Assembly: GCF_000349325.1 (NCBI RefSeq) | Contig: NC_020504.1 | Span: 7,288,053-7,352,052, forward strand | Origin: Streptomyces davaonensis JCM 4913 | GTDB taxonomy: Bacteria > Actinomycetota > Actinomycetes > Streptomycetales > Streptomycetaceae | Length of the DNA stretch: 64,000 bases | Direction: 5' to 3' | Part shown: positions 1 through 6,936 of the stretch, in pieces | Layout: each line of letters opens with the position of its first letter | Position numbering within the stretch: the first letter of the stretch is position 1 | The notes under the pieces: generated by a model | Databases searched by the model: none | What the model was told of the DNA's origin: nothing | The model's input: the letters and a program-made list of their open reading frames with translations, nothing else | Translations under genes and position numbers: made by a program

Positions 1-324
1 TCGTTCGTGGCCGTCTCCCGGGCGCCGTACACCCGGATCCTGCCCTTCAAGGCGCGGATGGGCTGGTCGCTGCCCTGGCTCTCGTCGTACGGGAACGACT
101 TCAACCGTGACTTCGAAGTGACCCGGGAGCACGAGGGGGAGCTGGTGGAGCGGCCCGGGGTGAGCTGTTTCCTCAGGGACCGCGACCGGGTGTTCCACAC
201 CTACTCGACCTTCGATCAGGGACTGGACGGACTGGGCTCGACCACCAGCTTCCTGGATCTGACCGCGCTGGGGGCGCCGCCCGGAAGCGAACGCCCGCGA
301 TATCACGATGAGTACGAGGACTGA
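1..324 (+). CDS. DUF899 (thioredoxin-fold) family protein, C-terminal part
   Basis: The reading frame is open at the left edge, so only the last 107 residues are present and the start lies outside the window. The visible protein has the DUF899 tail pattern: FKARMGW, PW.SSYGNDFNRDF, a GVSCFLRD segment, VFHTYSTF, a LDLT box and a terminal RYHDEYED. Members have a thioredoxin-like fold and are often annotated as AhpC/TSA-like or dithiol-disulfide isomerase-like, but no reaction is firmly established. The redox cysteine region, if any, is outside the window. Family assignment is from pattern memory. Confidence 0.8.
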   Translation, partial: SFVAVSRAPYTRILPFKARMGWSLPWLSSYGNDFNRDFEVTREHEGELVERPGVSCFLRDRDRVFHTYSTFDQGLDGLGSTTSFLDLTALGAPPGSERPRYHDEYED

Positions 325-447
325 CGCGGAAAGTAACCGAAAGCAGGGCAAGGCTGTCAGCTTTGTCTCAGTACCGTCACTTCGCGAGGCGTTCACCCCG
401 CCGTTGGCGTTTAACTCTTCGAGTACAGCGCTAGATGGAGGTGCAGG

Positions 448-630
448 GTGAACGGGCGGACAGTGCTCGAATGCTTTCCCGCCGGCGGTCCGCGAGGCTC
501 GTGGCCGGCGGAGGAGTTCGCACAGGCGCGGCGCAGCGAGGGCCTGGCCGCCGAGGTCGTGATGGACCTGGCGACGGACGCCTTTCTGGTGATCGTGCGC
601 GGTGATGCGGCCATAGACGCGGCAGCCTGA
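448..630 (+). CDS. small conserved hypothetical protein (60 aa)
   Basis: This short GTG-start gene has a good ribosome site (GGAGG at 437-441, 6 nt before the start). It encodes a soluble, acidic 60-residue protein starting MNGRTVLECFPAGG and ending in a VVMDLATDAFLVIV segment. There is no signal peptide or membrane segment. It sits tail to tail with the ABC transporter; the two stop codons are 2 nt apart. I believe similar small proteins occur next to this transporter in other streptomycetes but cannot name a function. Confidence 0.65.
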   Translation: MNGRTVLECFPAGGPRGSWPAEEFAQARRSEGLAAEVVMDLATDAFLVIVRGDAAIDAAA

Positions 631-632
631 GC

Positions 633-2552
633 TCAGCCTGCCTTCTGCGTTGGCAGCCGGGTGGTGAACTGTTCCGCCTGGAGCGCGTACAGCTCGGCGT
701 AGAGACCGCCACCGGCCAGCAGTTCGTCGGGGCTGCCGGACTCCACCAGCCGGCCCTGGTCGAGCACATGCACCAGATCGGCGTGGCGCACGGACGCCAG
801 CCGGTGGGTGATCAGGACGACCGTCTGCCCGGCCGAGGCCAGGGCGCGGATCTTGTCGAAGACCTCCAGCTCGGCCCGCGCGTCCAGGGCGGCCGTCGGC
901 TCGTCCACGATCAGGATCCGGCCGCGCCGGTAGGCGGCCCGCGCGATCCCCAGTCGCTGCCACTGCCCGCCGGACAGCTCATGTCCGCCGTTGAACTCCC
1001 GGGCCAGCAGGGTGTCGAGGCCGCGCGGCAGATCGGCCACCACCTCCTCGGCCCCGGCCGCGGCGACCGCCTCGGCGAGCCGCTCCTCGGTCAGCGGCGC
1101 CGCCGACCGTCCCACGGCGACATTGACCCGCGCGGTGAACGGCCACCGCTTGAAGTCCTGGGCCACCATCGCGATGCGCTCGGCGAGCTGGTGCCGGTCG
1201 GCTCCGGCCGCGTCGACGTCGTCCCACAGGATCCGGCCCCGGTCCGGGAGGTACAGGCCCGCGAGCAGTTTGACCAGGGTGGTCTTGCCGGAGCCGTTCT
1301 CCCCGACCAGCGCCACGATCCGGCCCAGCGGCAGGGTGAGCGTGACATCGTCCAGGGCGGGCCGGGTGGACTCACCCGGATAGCTGAAGCCGACGTTCTC
1401 GAAGCGGATCTCCCGCGGCTCCTGGGGCAGCGGCTCACCGCCGACCGGGATCGCCCGCTCGGCCGCCTCGACGTACAGCCGCTTCAGATCGCCCACGAAC
1501 AGGGCCTCCTCGTGCAACGCGTTGATCTCCAGCACCAGACTGTCCAGGCTCGCCGAGCCGGTCCGGATAGCGATCACCGCGGTTCCGGCCACGGCCAGCG
1601 CCATCGCCCCGGCCAGCAGCAGCCCGCCGAGCGTCGCGTACGTCGCCACGGTGGCGAGGCCGGTCCAGGCGGCCGCGATCAGTCCGGTGCGGGCCGCGAG
1701 CCGGGCCAGGCGTGCCTGTTCCGCCTCGGCCGTCTCCGACATGGCCCGGAAGTGCCGGAGCAGGAACGGGCCTACGCCGTGCACCCGGATCTCCGGGGCG
1801 GCGGCCGGTTCGGTGAGCAGTCCGCTGATCAGATGGCCGGCGCGGGCGTGTTGCACCCAGGTGTGGAAGGACTCGTAACGGCGCCGGGCGTTCGTCAGGG
1901 CGCTCCAGGCGCTGGGCAGTGTCATGGTGGCGAGCAGCGGGAGCAGCGCCGGATGCAGCACGGTCAGCACTCCGGCCGCCGCGATCAGCGAGATCATCGC
2001 GTTCACGACGCGAGAGCTGTAGGCGATCATGCGTCGGGCCGAGGAGGCGCCGTACTGTGCGGTGTCCAGCAGCTTGTGGAAGGCGTGGTCCTCGATCGCG
2101 GCCAGCTCCACGGCCGCCGCCCGCTCCAGATACAGCTCGGTGGCCACCCGCTCCACCTTCGGTTCGAGCCGCCCGGTGGCGTACGTCGAGGCCGCCCGCA
2201 GCAGCGCCCCGACCAGCATGACCACGGCCATGACGACCAGCGCCGGTACGGCCTCCCGCAGCCGGTCCTCGATCTCCCCGCCGCCGATCAGCCGCCCCAG
2301 CGCACTGTTCACGGCGAGCAGCCCCACGGCCTGGGCGAACCCCCGCCCGACCTCGGCCACCAGCACGATCCGCGCGGCATTCCGATCGGCCTGCCAGGCA
2401 AGCCCGAAACTGGAGGTCAACAGCCCGGGTAACCGCCGGACCATGGCCCGAAAGTTCAACTCCAGAAACGCGTCACTGTGTTGACTCCACCCGGTGTCGT
2501 ACCGCAACGGCCCCCCGAACAGCAGCTGTTCGGACTCGGAAACCTCGGCCAC
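633..2552 (-). CDS. ABC transporter, fused permease/ATP-binding protein
   Basis: This is an exporter half-transporter of 639 aa with an N-terminal transmembrane domain (about residues 60-340) and a C-terminal nucleotide-binding domain. The ATPase motifs are complete: Walker A GENGSGKTT near residue 417, signature LSGGQWQR near 529, Walker B ILIVDEP near 547, and a switch His in ITHRLAS. The frame extends upstream to 2882. I chose the GTG at 2550-2552 because a strong GGGGGAGG site lies just before it and the homologous protein starts at AEVSESE. The substrate is unknown; this architecture is common for peptide, lipid or drug export. It works as a homo- or heterodimer in the membrane. Confidence 0.85.
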   Translation of the reverse strand: MAEVSESEQLLFGGPLRYDTGWSQHSDAFLELNFRAMVRRLPGLLTSSFGLAWQADRNAARIVLVAEVGRGFAQAVGLLAVNSALGRLIGGGEIEDRLREAVPALVVMAVVMLVGALLRAASTYATGRLEPKVERVATELYLERAAAVELAAIEDHAFHKLLDTAQYGASSARRMIAYSSRVVNAMISLIAAAGVLTVLHPALLPLLATMTLPSAWSALTNARRRYESFHTWVQHARAGHLISGLLTEPAAAPEIRVHGVGPFLLRHFRAMSETAEAEQARLARLAARTGLIAAAWTGLATVATYATLGGLLLAGAMALAVAGTAVIAIRTGSASLDSLVLEINALHEEALFVGDLKRLYVEAAERAIPVGGEPLPQEPREIRFENVGFSYPGESTRPALDDVTLTLPLGRIVALVGENGSGKTTLVKLLAGLYLPDRGRILWDDVDAAGADRHQLAERIAMVAQDFKRWPFTARVNVAVGRSAAPLTEERLAEAVAAAGAEEVVADLPRGLDTLLAREFNGGHELSGGQWQRLGIARAAYRRGRILIVDEPTAALDARAELEVFDKIRALASAGQTVVLITHRLASVRHADLVHVLDQGRLVESGSPDELLAGGGLYAELYALQAEQFTTRLPTQKAG

Positions 2553-2640
2553 GTAGCCTCCCCCGATAGCCGGAGGGCCACTATCGCGGTCGAGAGGGCT
2601 GGGGGCCAGGGCGCAAACAGGGGGAAGTGAAGCGTACGGA

Positions 2641-2711
2641 AGGGGCGCGGGGCTGTATCGATATGCGGCTCCGCCGCGTGGGCGCGACAAGCCCCCACCG
2701 GCCCGCAGACG
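2641..2711. repeat. dispersed Streptomyces intergenic repeat with small hairpin
   Basis: The stretch between the ABC transporter and the next minus-strand gene contains a GGGGCGCGGGGCTGTATCG start, a GCGGC-TCC-GCCGC hairpin (2665-2677), GTGGGCGCGAC and a CCGGCCCGCAGACG end. I recognise this from memory as a very common intergenic repeat of Streptomyces chromosomes. Its function is not known; it may act as a transcript end or RNA-stability element. Only one copy is in this window, so the repeat status cannot be shown here. Confidence 0.55.
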
Positions 2712-2713
2712 AA

Positions 2714-3139
2714 CTACGCGCTGACTTGCCGAGTCCAGGAGGGCGTCGCACCCGTAAGCCGACAGAGCGCCAAGTAAAAGGGAATCGGCGGCGTATACGG
2801 CACCGTCCCGTCCGGCCGATGAATCAACCGCACCGCATCCGGAACCACAGCCCCCGTCACATACCGAGTGGGCGACGGCCACTCCAGCGCGTAATCGGAG
2901 TCAGCCGGAACGATCCACCACCAGTACGCGTCATCGGCGTAGACACACCCCACCTGAGGCAGCCGAGGCAGAATCAGCGGCCCGAGACGAGCAGGCACGG
3001 CCACCGCATCGAACCCCAGCGGCGCAGTCATCCCGTCGGGCACGGCCAACTTCGCCGGCTCGACCCGCGGAGCGATCCCCCGGTGCAGCCTGACCAGCGT
3101 GTCCAGACTCAGCACCTGTCCGCCGGACATGACGCTCAC
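2714..3139 (-). CDS. hypothetical protein downstream of regulatory ATPase
   Basis: This is a 141-aa protein of unknown function with no signal peptide or membrane helix. Notable segments are LVRLHRGIAPRVEPAKL, PLILPRLPQVGCVYADDAYWW and DAVRLIHRPDGTVPY. The GTG start overlaps the stop of the upstream ATPase gene (GTGA), so the two are translationally coupled; an ATG three codons further in (3128-3130) is the alternative start. The coupling suggests it is part of the same signalling unit. Confidence 0.75.
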   Translation of the reverse strand: MSVMSGGQVLSLDTLVRLHRGIAPRVEPAKLAVPDGMTAPLGFDAVAVPARLGPLILPRLPQVGCVYADDAYWWWIVPADSDYALEWPSPTRYVTGAVVPDAVRLIHRPDGTVPYTPPIPFYLALCRLTGATPSWTRQVSA

Positions 3140-3735
3140 GCCGGACCCCCGTCCTCGTCGTCACCGTCGGAACCACCGGCGGGACCCGGCTTCGGCCGCG
3201 CGCCCCAGCCCAGGTCATTGCGTGGTCCCGTGTCCTCGCGAGGCGTGTCCGCCTTGCGCGGCAGCTCCGCCCAGACCAGCAGCCCGGGCCCGTGCTCATG
3301 GGCACCCCAGGCATGGCAGACGGCATCGACCAGGAGCAATCCCCTCCCGTGCTCCTCGTCGCCGCGCTGGGCCGCGGGATGGGGCTCACCCGGTGCGCAG
3401 CCCTGATCGCGCACGGCTATTCGCACCAGGTCGTCGCCGTCGTGCAGCTCGCAGACGATATGCCTGCTCGCGGTGTGCACGATGGCGTTGGTGACCAGTT
3501 CGGAGACCACCAGGGCCGCCGTGTCACAGGTGTCCTCGCAGACCGACCAGCCGGTCAGCCGGGCCCTCGTCAGGCGTCTGGCCTGCGCGGGGGAACCCGG
3601 ATGTGCGGCCAGCTCGAAGCGGAACCGGCGCTCGGCGGGACCCCGCTGGGGGCCTATGGCCGTGGCAGCACCGAGGCCGAGCAGGCCTGCGGCGGCGTCT
3701 GTTCCTAAGGGCGCGGACGGAATCACGCTTGCCAC
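3136..3735 (-). CDS. ATP-binding regulatory protein (RsbW/SpoIIAB-like HATPase)
   Basis: This protein has a histidine-kinase-like ATPase fold of the anti-sigma-factor kinase type. The N box is ELVTNAIVHT (about residue 82), G1 is VRDQGCAPG and G2 is HGRGLLLVDAV (about 132). There is no sensor or phospho-acceptor domain. Such small ATPases are very numerous in Streptomyces and often lie next to XRE-DUF5753 and DUF397 genes, as here. The frame can be extended to a TTG at 3762, but the GTG at 3733-3735 has a GGCGGGG ribosome site and fits better. It is transcribed away from the XRE gene and its stop overlaps the start of the 141-aa gene. Confidence 0.82.
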   Translation of the reverse strand: MASVIPSAPLGTDAAAGLLGLGAATAIGPQRGPAERRFRFELAAHPGSPAQARRLTRARLTGWSVCEDTCDTAALVVSELVTNAIVHTASRHIVCELHDGDDLVRIAVRDQGCAPGEPHPAAQRGDEEHGRGLLLVDAVCHAWGAHEHGPGLLVWAELPRKADTPREDTGPRNDLGWGARPKPGPAGGSDGDDEDGGPA

Positions 3736-3751
3736 TATCGCCCCGCCGTGA

Positions 3752-3787
3752 ACACTTGGCAAGTGTCACTCTGAAAATTGCAGAGTG
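3752..3787. promoter_or_regulatory. two adjacent palindromes in divergent promoter (candidate operators)
   Basis: Between the ATPase gene and the XRE regulator lie two perfect inverted repeats: ACACTT-GGC-AAGTGT (3752-3766) and CACTCTG-N7-CAGAGTG (3767-3787). They abut each other in the space where both divergent promoters must lie. They are good candidates for binding sites of the adjacent XRE regulator. Confidence 0.5.
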
Positions 3788-3893
3788 CTGTGTGACGCGG
3801 TGGATGGCCGTGGCACACTGCTCGCAACAGCATGTCGAGCGGCGCCAATTGAGATCGACGGAGATCCGCCCAGATCTTCGAATAGGTCTTCGA

Positions 3894-4799
3894 ATGGCGC
3901 CGCAGGGCTGTCAGCAATTCATCGGTGGAGGTGGGAGCGCGAGCGAGCCGCGGTCCGCGCCGACGGTCGGCCAGGTCGTCCTCGGCCGGCGCCTGCTGGA
4001 CCTGCGGGAACGCGCCGGGCTCAAGCGTGAGGAGGCCGCCCGCGTCCTGCGTGTCGCCCCCGCCACCATCCGCCGTATGGAGATGGCCGAGGTCGCCCTC
4101 AAGATCCCGTACCTCCAGCTGCTGCTGAAGGCCTACGGGGTCGGTGACGAGGAGGCCGACGTCTTTGTGCAGCTGGCCGAGGAGGCCAATCAGCCCGGCT
4201 GGTGGCAGCGGTTCCATGACATCCTGCCGGGCTGGTTCTCGATGTACGTCAGCCTGGAGGGGGCCGCGAGCCTCATCCGGTCCTACGAGCCGCATTTCGT
4301 GCCCGGACTGCTCCAGACCGAGGACTACGCGCGCGGGGTGCTGCGCTCGGGTGCCATCGGCCAGACCAAGCCCGACGACATCGAGCGCCATGTCGCGCTG
4401 CGCATGAACCGCCAGGAACTGCTCACCCGTCCCGACGCGCCCCGGCTGTGGTTCGTCATGGACGAGACCGTGCTGCGCCGCCAGGTAGGCGGCCCGGAGG
4501 TGATGCGAGCCCAGATCGACCGGCTGCTCGAAGTGACGAAGCTGCCCAATGTGACGTTGCAGGTCGCCGCCTTCGAGAGCGGACCGCACCCCGGCACGTA
4601 CGGGCCCTTCGTGCTGTTCCGATTCGCCATGTCAGAACTGCCGGACATGGTCTACAGCGAGTACCTGACCGGCGCCGTCTACCTCGACGCGCGCCCCGAG
4701 GTGGCGACCCACCTGGAGGTCATGGACCGCATGGCGGCGCAGGCCGCTACGGCACATCGCACGAAGGAGATCCTCCGGGATCTCCGCAAGGAGCTGTGA
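3894..4799 (+). CDS. XRE-family regulator with DUF5753 domain
   Basis: The N-terminal helix-turn-helix is clear (VVLGRRLLDLRERAGLKREE then VAPATIRRMEMAEVALKIP), followed by the DUF5753 region (FHDILPGWFSMYVSLEGAA, SYEPHFVPGLLQTEDYAR, RQELLTRPDAPRLWFVMDE). Relatives include WhiJ-type regulators, which act with small DUF397 proteins. The start is uncertain. The ATG at 3894 is the first in-frame ATG before the domain but has a weak ribosome site. The GGTGGAGGTGGG stretch at about 3924-3935 could serve a non-standard start further in. The DUF397 gene follows with no gap. Confidence 0.85.
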   Translation: MAPQGCQQFIGGGGSASEPRSAPTVGQVVLGRRLLDLRERAGLKREEAARVLRVAPATIRRMEMAEVALKIPYLQLLLKAYGVGDEEADVFVQLAEEANQPGWWQRFHDILPGWFSMYVSLEGAASLIRSYEPHFVPGLLQTEDYARGVLRSGAIGQTKPDDIERHVALRMNRQELLTRPDAPRLWFVMDETVLRRQVGGPEVMRAQIDRLLEVTKLPNVTLQVAAFESGPHPGTYGPFVLFRFAMSELPDMVYSEYLTGAVYLDARPEVATHLEVMDRMAAQAATAHRTKEILRDLRKEL

Positions 4800-5054
4800 A
4801 TGGATCGCATCAAGCCACGCATACCCGTCTACAACGGCATGCCCGCGCGGGAGTTGGGCAGCGAGGGCTGGCACAAGCCGTGGAGCGGCGGCAACGGCGG
4901 GAACTGCCTGGAGGCGATGAAGCTGGCCGACGGCCGGATCGCCGTCCGTCAGTCGACCGACCCGGACGGGCCGGCGCTGATCTACACCACCGACGAGATG
5001 ACGGCCTTCATCGAAGGCGCCAAGGCGGGGGTGGCCGACTTCCTGCTCTCCTGA
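4800..5054 (+). CDS. DUF397 domain protein
   Basis: This 84-aa protein shows the DUF397 pattern W.KP.SGGNGGNCLEAMKLADGRIAVRQSTDPDGPALIYT...F..GAKAGVADFLL. Its ATG directly follows the TGA of the XRE-DUF5753 gene (TGAATG), so the two are coupled. DUF397 proteins act with their cognate XRE regulator, often as antagonists, as described for WhiJ-like loci. The exact role here is inferred. Confidence 0.88.
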   Translation: MDRIKPRIPVYNGMPARELGSEGWHKPWSGGNGGNCLEAMKLADGRIAVRQSTDPDGPALIYTTDEMTAFIEGAKAGVADFLLS

Positions 5055-5117
5055 GGCAGTTCCCTTTGTGTGTGCCAGTTTCCGTGTTGCGACACCGAGT
5101 TGATGACTAATCAGAAC

Positions 5118-5177
5118 CAGTTGGCCCAGACTCAGTTGGCCCAGACCCAGTTTGCTCAGAACCAGTCCGCTCAGAAC
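5118..5177. repeat. four tandem 15-bp repeats at 3' end of phosphatase gene
   Basis: Four consecutive 15-bp units (5118-5132, 5133-5147, 5148-5162, 5163-5177) share the pattern CAGTTGGCCCAGACT with decay toward the gene. The last unit overlaps the final codons and stop of the minus-strand phosphatase gene. The array lies between two convergent genes. Confidence 0.85.
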
Positions 5178-5875
5178 CAGGACATGATCCGCCGCGGGGC
5201 GTCCACCAGTCGGCTGACGACCACGACCGGCAGCGGCGGCTGCTCGACCTTGCTGGGGCTGAGGTTGAGCCCGTAGTAGATCTGCTCGATCGAGGGCGGT
5301 CCGACCGCGAGGTTGCGCCGGACCGCCTGAGCGGACGACTCCTCACCGGTCTGCACCAGATAGGCCGCGGCCATCGCGCCCGTACGGCCGACTCCCGCAC
5401 CGCAGTGCACGAAGACCGGGCCCGAGGCGTTCTTGACCGTGTCCAGCAGCTTCTGGACCTGCTGGGACGTCGGCGTCTGACCGTCCCTGATGGGCAGGTG
5501 TACGACGTCGAGTCCGGCCTCGCCGGGTTCGGCGAGCTGCTTCGCGCTCAGGTCCTCGGCGCGCAGGTCCACGACGGTGGTGATGCCCATGCTCGCCAGC
5601 GCGCGGTAGCCGGCGGGCGAGGGGGCGGCACCGCGCCAGAGCTTGCCGTCGGAGCTGACGGGCTGGAAGTTGTGCACACCCTGGACGGTGCGGGTTCCGG
5701 CGGGTACCGGGGTCTCTGCCTTGGCCCAGAACGAGAGGCCGAGAATGCCTCCCGCGCCGACGGCCCAAAGGACGAGGTATCCGATGAGGATTCCGGTCAG
5801 GGCCCGTATCGCGCGCTGTGGCAGCGGACGCTTCTGGAGGGCAGGGCGGGGCAGAGTTGCAGTCAGAACAGCCAT
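5171..5875 (-). CDS. membrane-anchored protein tyrosine / dual-specificity phosphatase
   Basis: This 234-aa protein has one membrane helix near residues 25-45 (ALTGILIGYLVLWAVGAGGILGL, overlapping edges) and a phosphatase domain outside it. The catalytic loop is HCGAGVGRTG near residue 160 (the HCX5R signature), and a VVDLRAED segment upstream supplies the usual DLR motif. It probably removes phosphate from Tyr or Ser/Thr of envelope or extracytoplasmic substrates; the substrate is unknown. Membrane topology (N-in) is inferred. The stop codon lies inside a 15-bp tandem repeat array. Confidence 0.85.
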   Translation of the reverse strand: MAVLTATLPRPALQKRPLPQRAIRALTGILIGYLVLWAVGAGGILGLSFWAKAETPVPAGTRTVQGVHNFQPVSSDGKLWRGAAPSPAGYRALASMGITTVVDLRAEDLSAKQLAEPGEAGLDVVHLPIRDGQTPTSQQVQKLLDTVKNASGPVFVHCGAGVGRTGAMAAAYLVQTGEESSAQAVRRNLAVGPPSIEQIYYGLNLSPSKVEQPPLPVVVVSRLVDAPRRIMSWF

Positions 5876-6000
5876 GGGCGACCCGGGGGACTAGGGGACG
5901 TGGGCGCTTCAGCAGAGTACCCCGGGATTGATGATCATCTATTCCTTATGTCCGTTTTGTGGTCTAGGTCTCATTTGTCATGCGCGGCCGGTGTGGGGCC

Positions 6001-6936
6001 TCATTCCTGGTCCGCCTCCGCGTCTCCGATGCCCACCACTCTGAGATTCACGCGCTCCAGCGTCGCGTCCTCCAGGCAGCCGCGCAGCCGCAGCCGGTCG
6101 TGCTCGGTGAGGGCGGGCCGCACCACTCCGGCGTACAGCCCGTCCCCCAGATCGCCGAGGGATGCGTGGTTCAGCGGCACGGACGTGGAGTCCCGGCAGC
6201 GCTCCCACACCTGTCGCGCGGCCAGTGCTCTCCGCGCCTCGGTCATGTTCGCGTCACGGAGATCGACCTGGACGAGCACCGAGGTCGCCTCGCTCTCGTC
6301 CGCCCGCTCGTCCCGGGTCTGGGTGAGGTTCGCGAGCCCCACGATCAGCGCGGCCAGCAGCGCGGCGCCCACGACGCCGACGGCGACGACCCGTGCGGTC
6401 CGGCCCGGGGAGGGCGGGGCGCCGACCGGTGGCAGATCCTCCAGATCGCCGGGGGCGGCCGGATCGGGCGCGGTCAGCACGGCCAGCCGACCGGCGAGAC
6501 GGCGCTCGGCGGGCCTCGCCGTGGCCGACGCGATCCGCTGGACGACCCAGGCGATCCCGGACAGGGCGACCCCGGCGACCATGAGCACCGGCACGAAGAC
6601 GTACGTCCGCTCGGCCGGCTCGTCCAGCCACCGGAACCGGCCGTTGCCGTTGCCGCCGGGCTCCGGCTCGGGCTCGGGGGCCGCACGCAGCCGGGCGAGG
6701 GCGTCGTCCTGCCGCGCGGCCAGCTCGCGCTGGCGTCGGTCGCTGTCCCGCTGCCGCTGCTCGATCCGCGCCAGACGTCCCAGAATCACCAGGCCGAACA
6801 GCATCACCTCGACCACCAGCAGCAGCACCCCGCAGATCATGGCCCGCTGCCACTGCCACCGGTACAGGTAGATCACGAGATAGGTGCCCGCCCCGGCCGC
6901 GGCGAGCCCTCCGAAGACGTACGCGATTCTCCTCAT
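6001..6936 (-). CDS. multi-pass membrane protein of unknown function
   Basis: This 311-aa protein has hydrophobic segments near residues 5-25 and 33-55, a charged Arg/Gln-rich coiled stretch (IEQRQRDSDRRQRELAARQDD), a Pro/Glu linker, further helices near 113-130 and 185-205, and a soluble C-terminal domain. Its ATG overlaps the stop of the upstream PEP-utilising gene (ATGA), so it is its translationally coupled partner. I do not recognise a family. Confidence 0.75.
   Translation of the reverse strand: MRRIAYVFGGLAAAGAGTYLVIYLYRWQWQRAMICGVLLLVVEVMLFGLVILGRLARIEQRQRDSDRRQRELAARQDDALARLRAAPEPEPEPGGNGNGRFRWLDEPAERTYVFVPVLMVAGVALSGIAWVVQRIASATARPAERRLAGRLAVLTAPDPAAPGDLEDLPPVGAPPSPGRTARVVAVGVVGAALLAALIVGLANLTQTRDERADESEATSVLVQVDLRDANMTEARRALAARQVWERCRDSTSVPLNHASLGDLGDGLYAGVVRPALTEHDRLRLRGCLEDATLERVNLRVVGIGDAEADQE

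Noticed and set aside
3603..3893. Upstream extension of the XRE-DUF5753 gene to 3603
   Set aside because: It would run through the divergent ATPase gene and both palindromes; the protein is not domain-like there.
5070..5276. 68-aa ORF with QLAQTQLAQTQ repeats
   Set aside because: It only reads the 15-bp tandem repeats and then the antisense of the phosphatase gene; no ribosome site.
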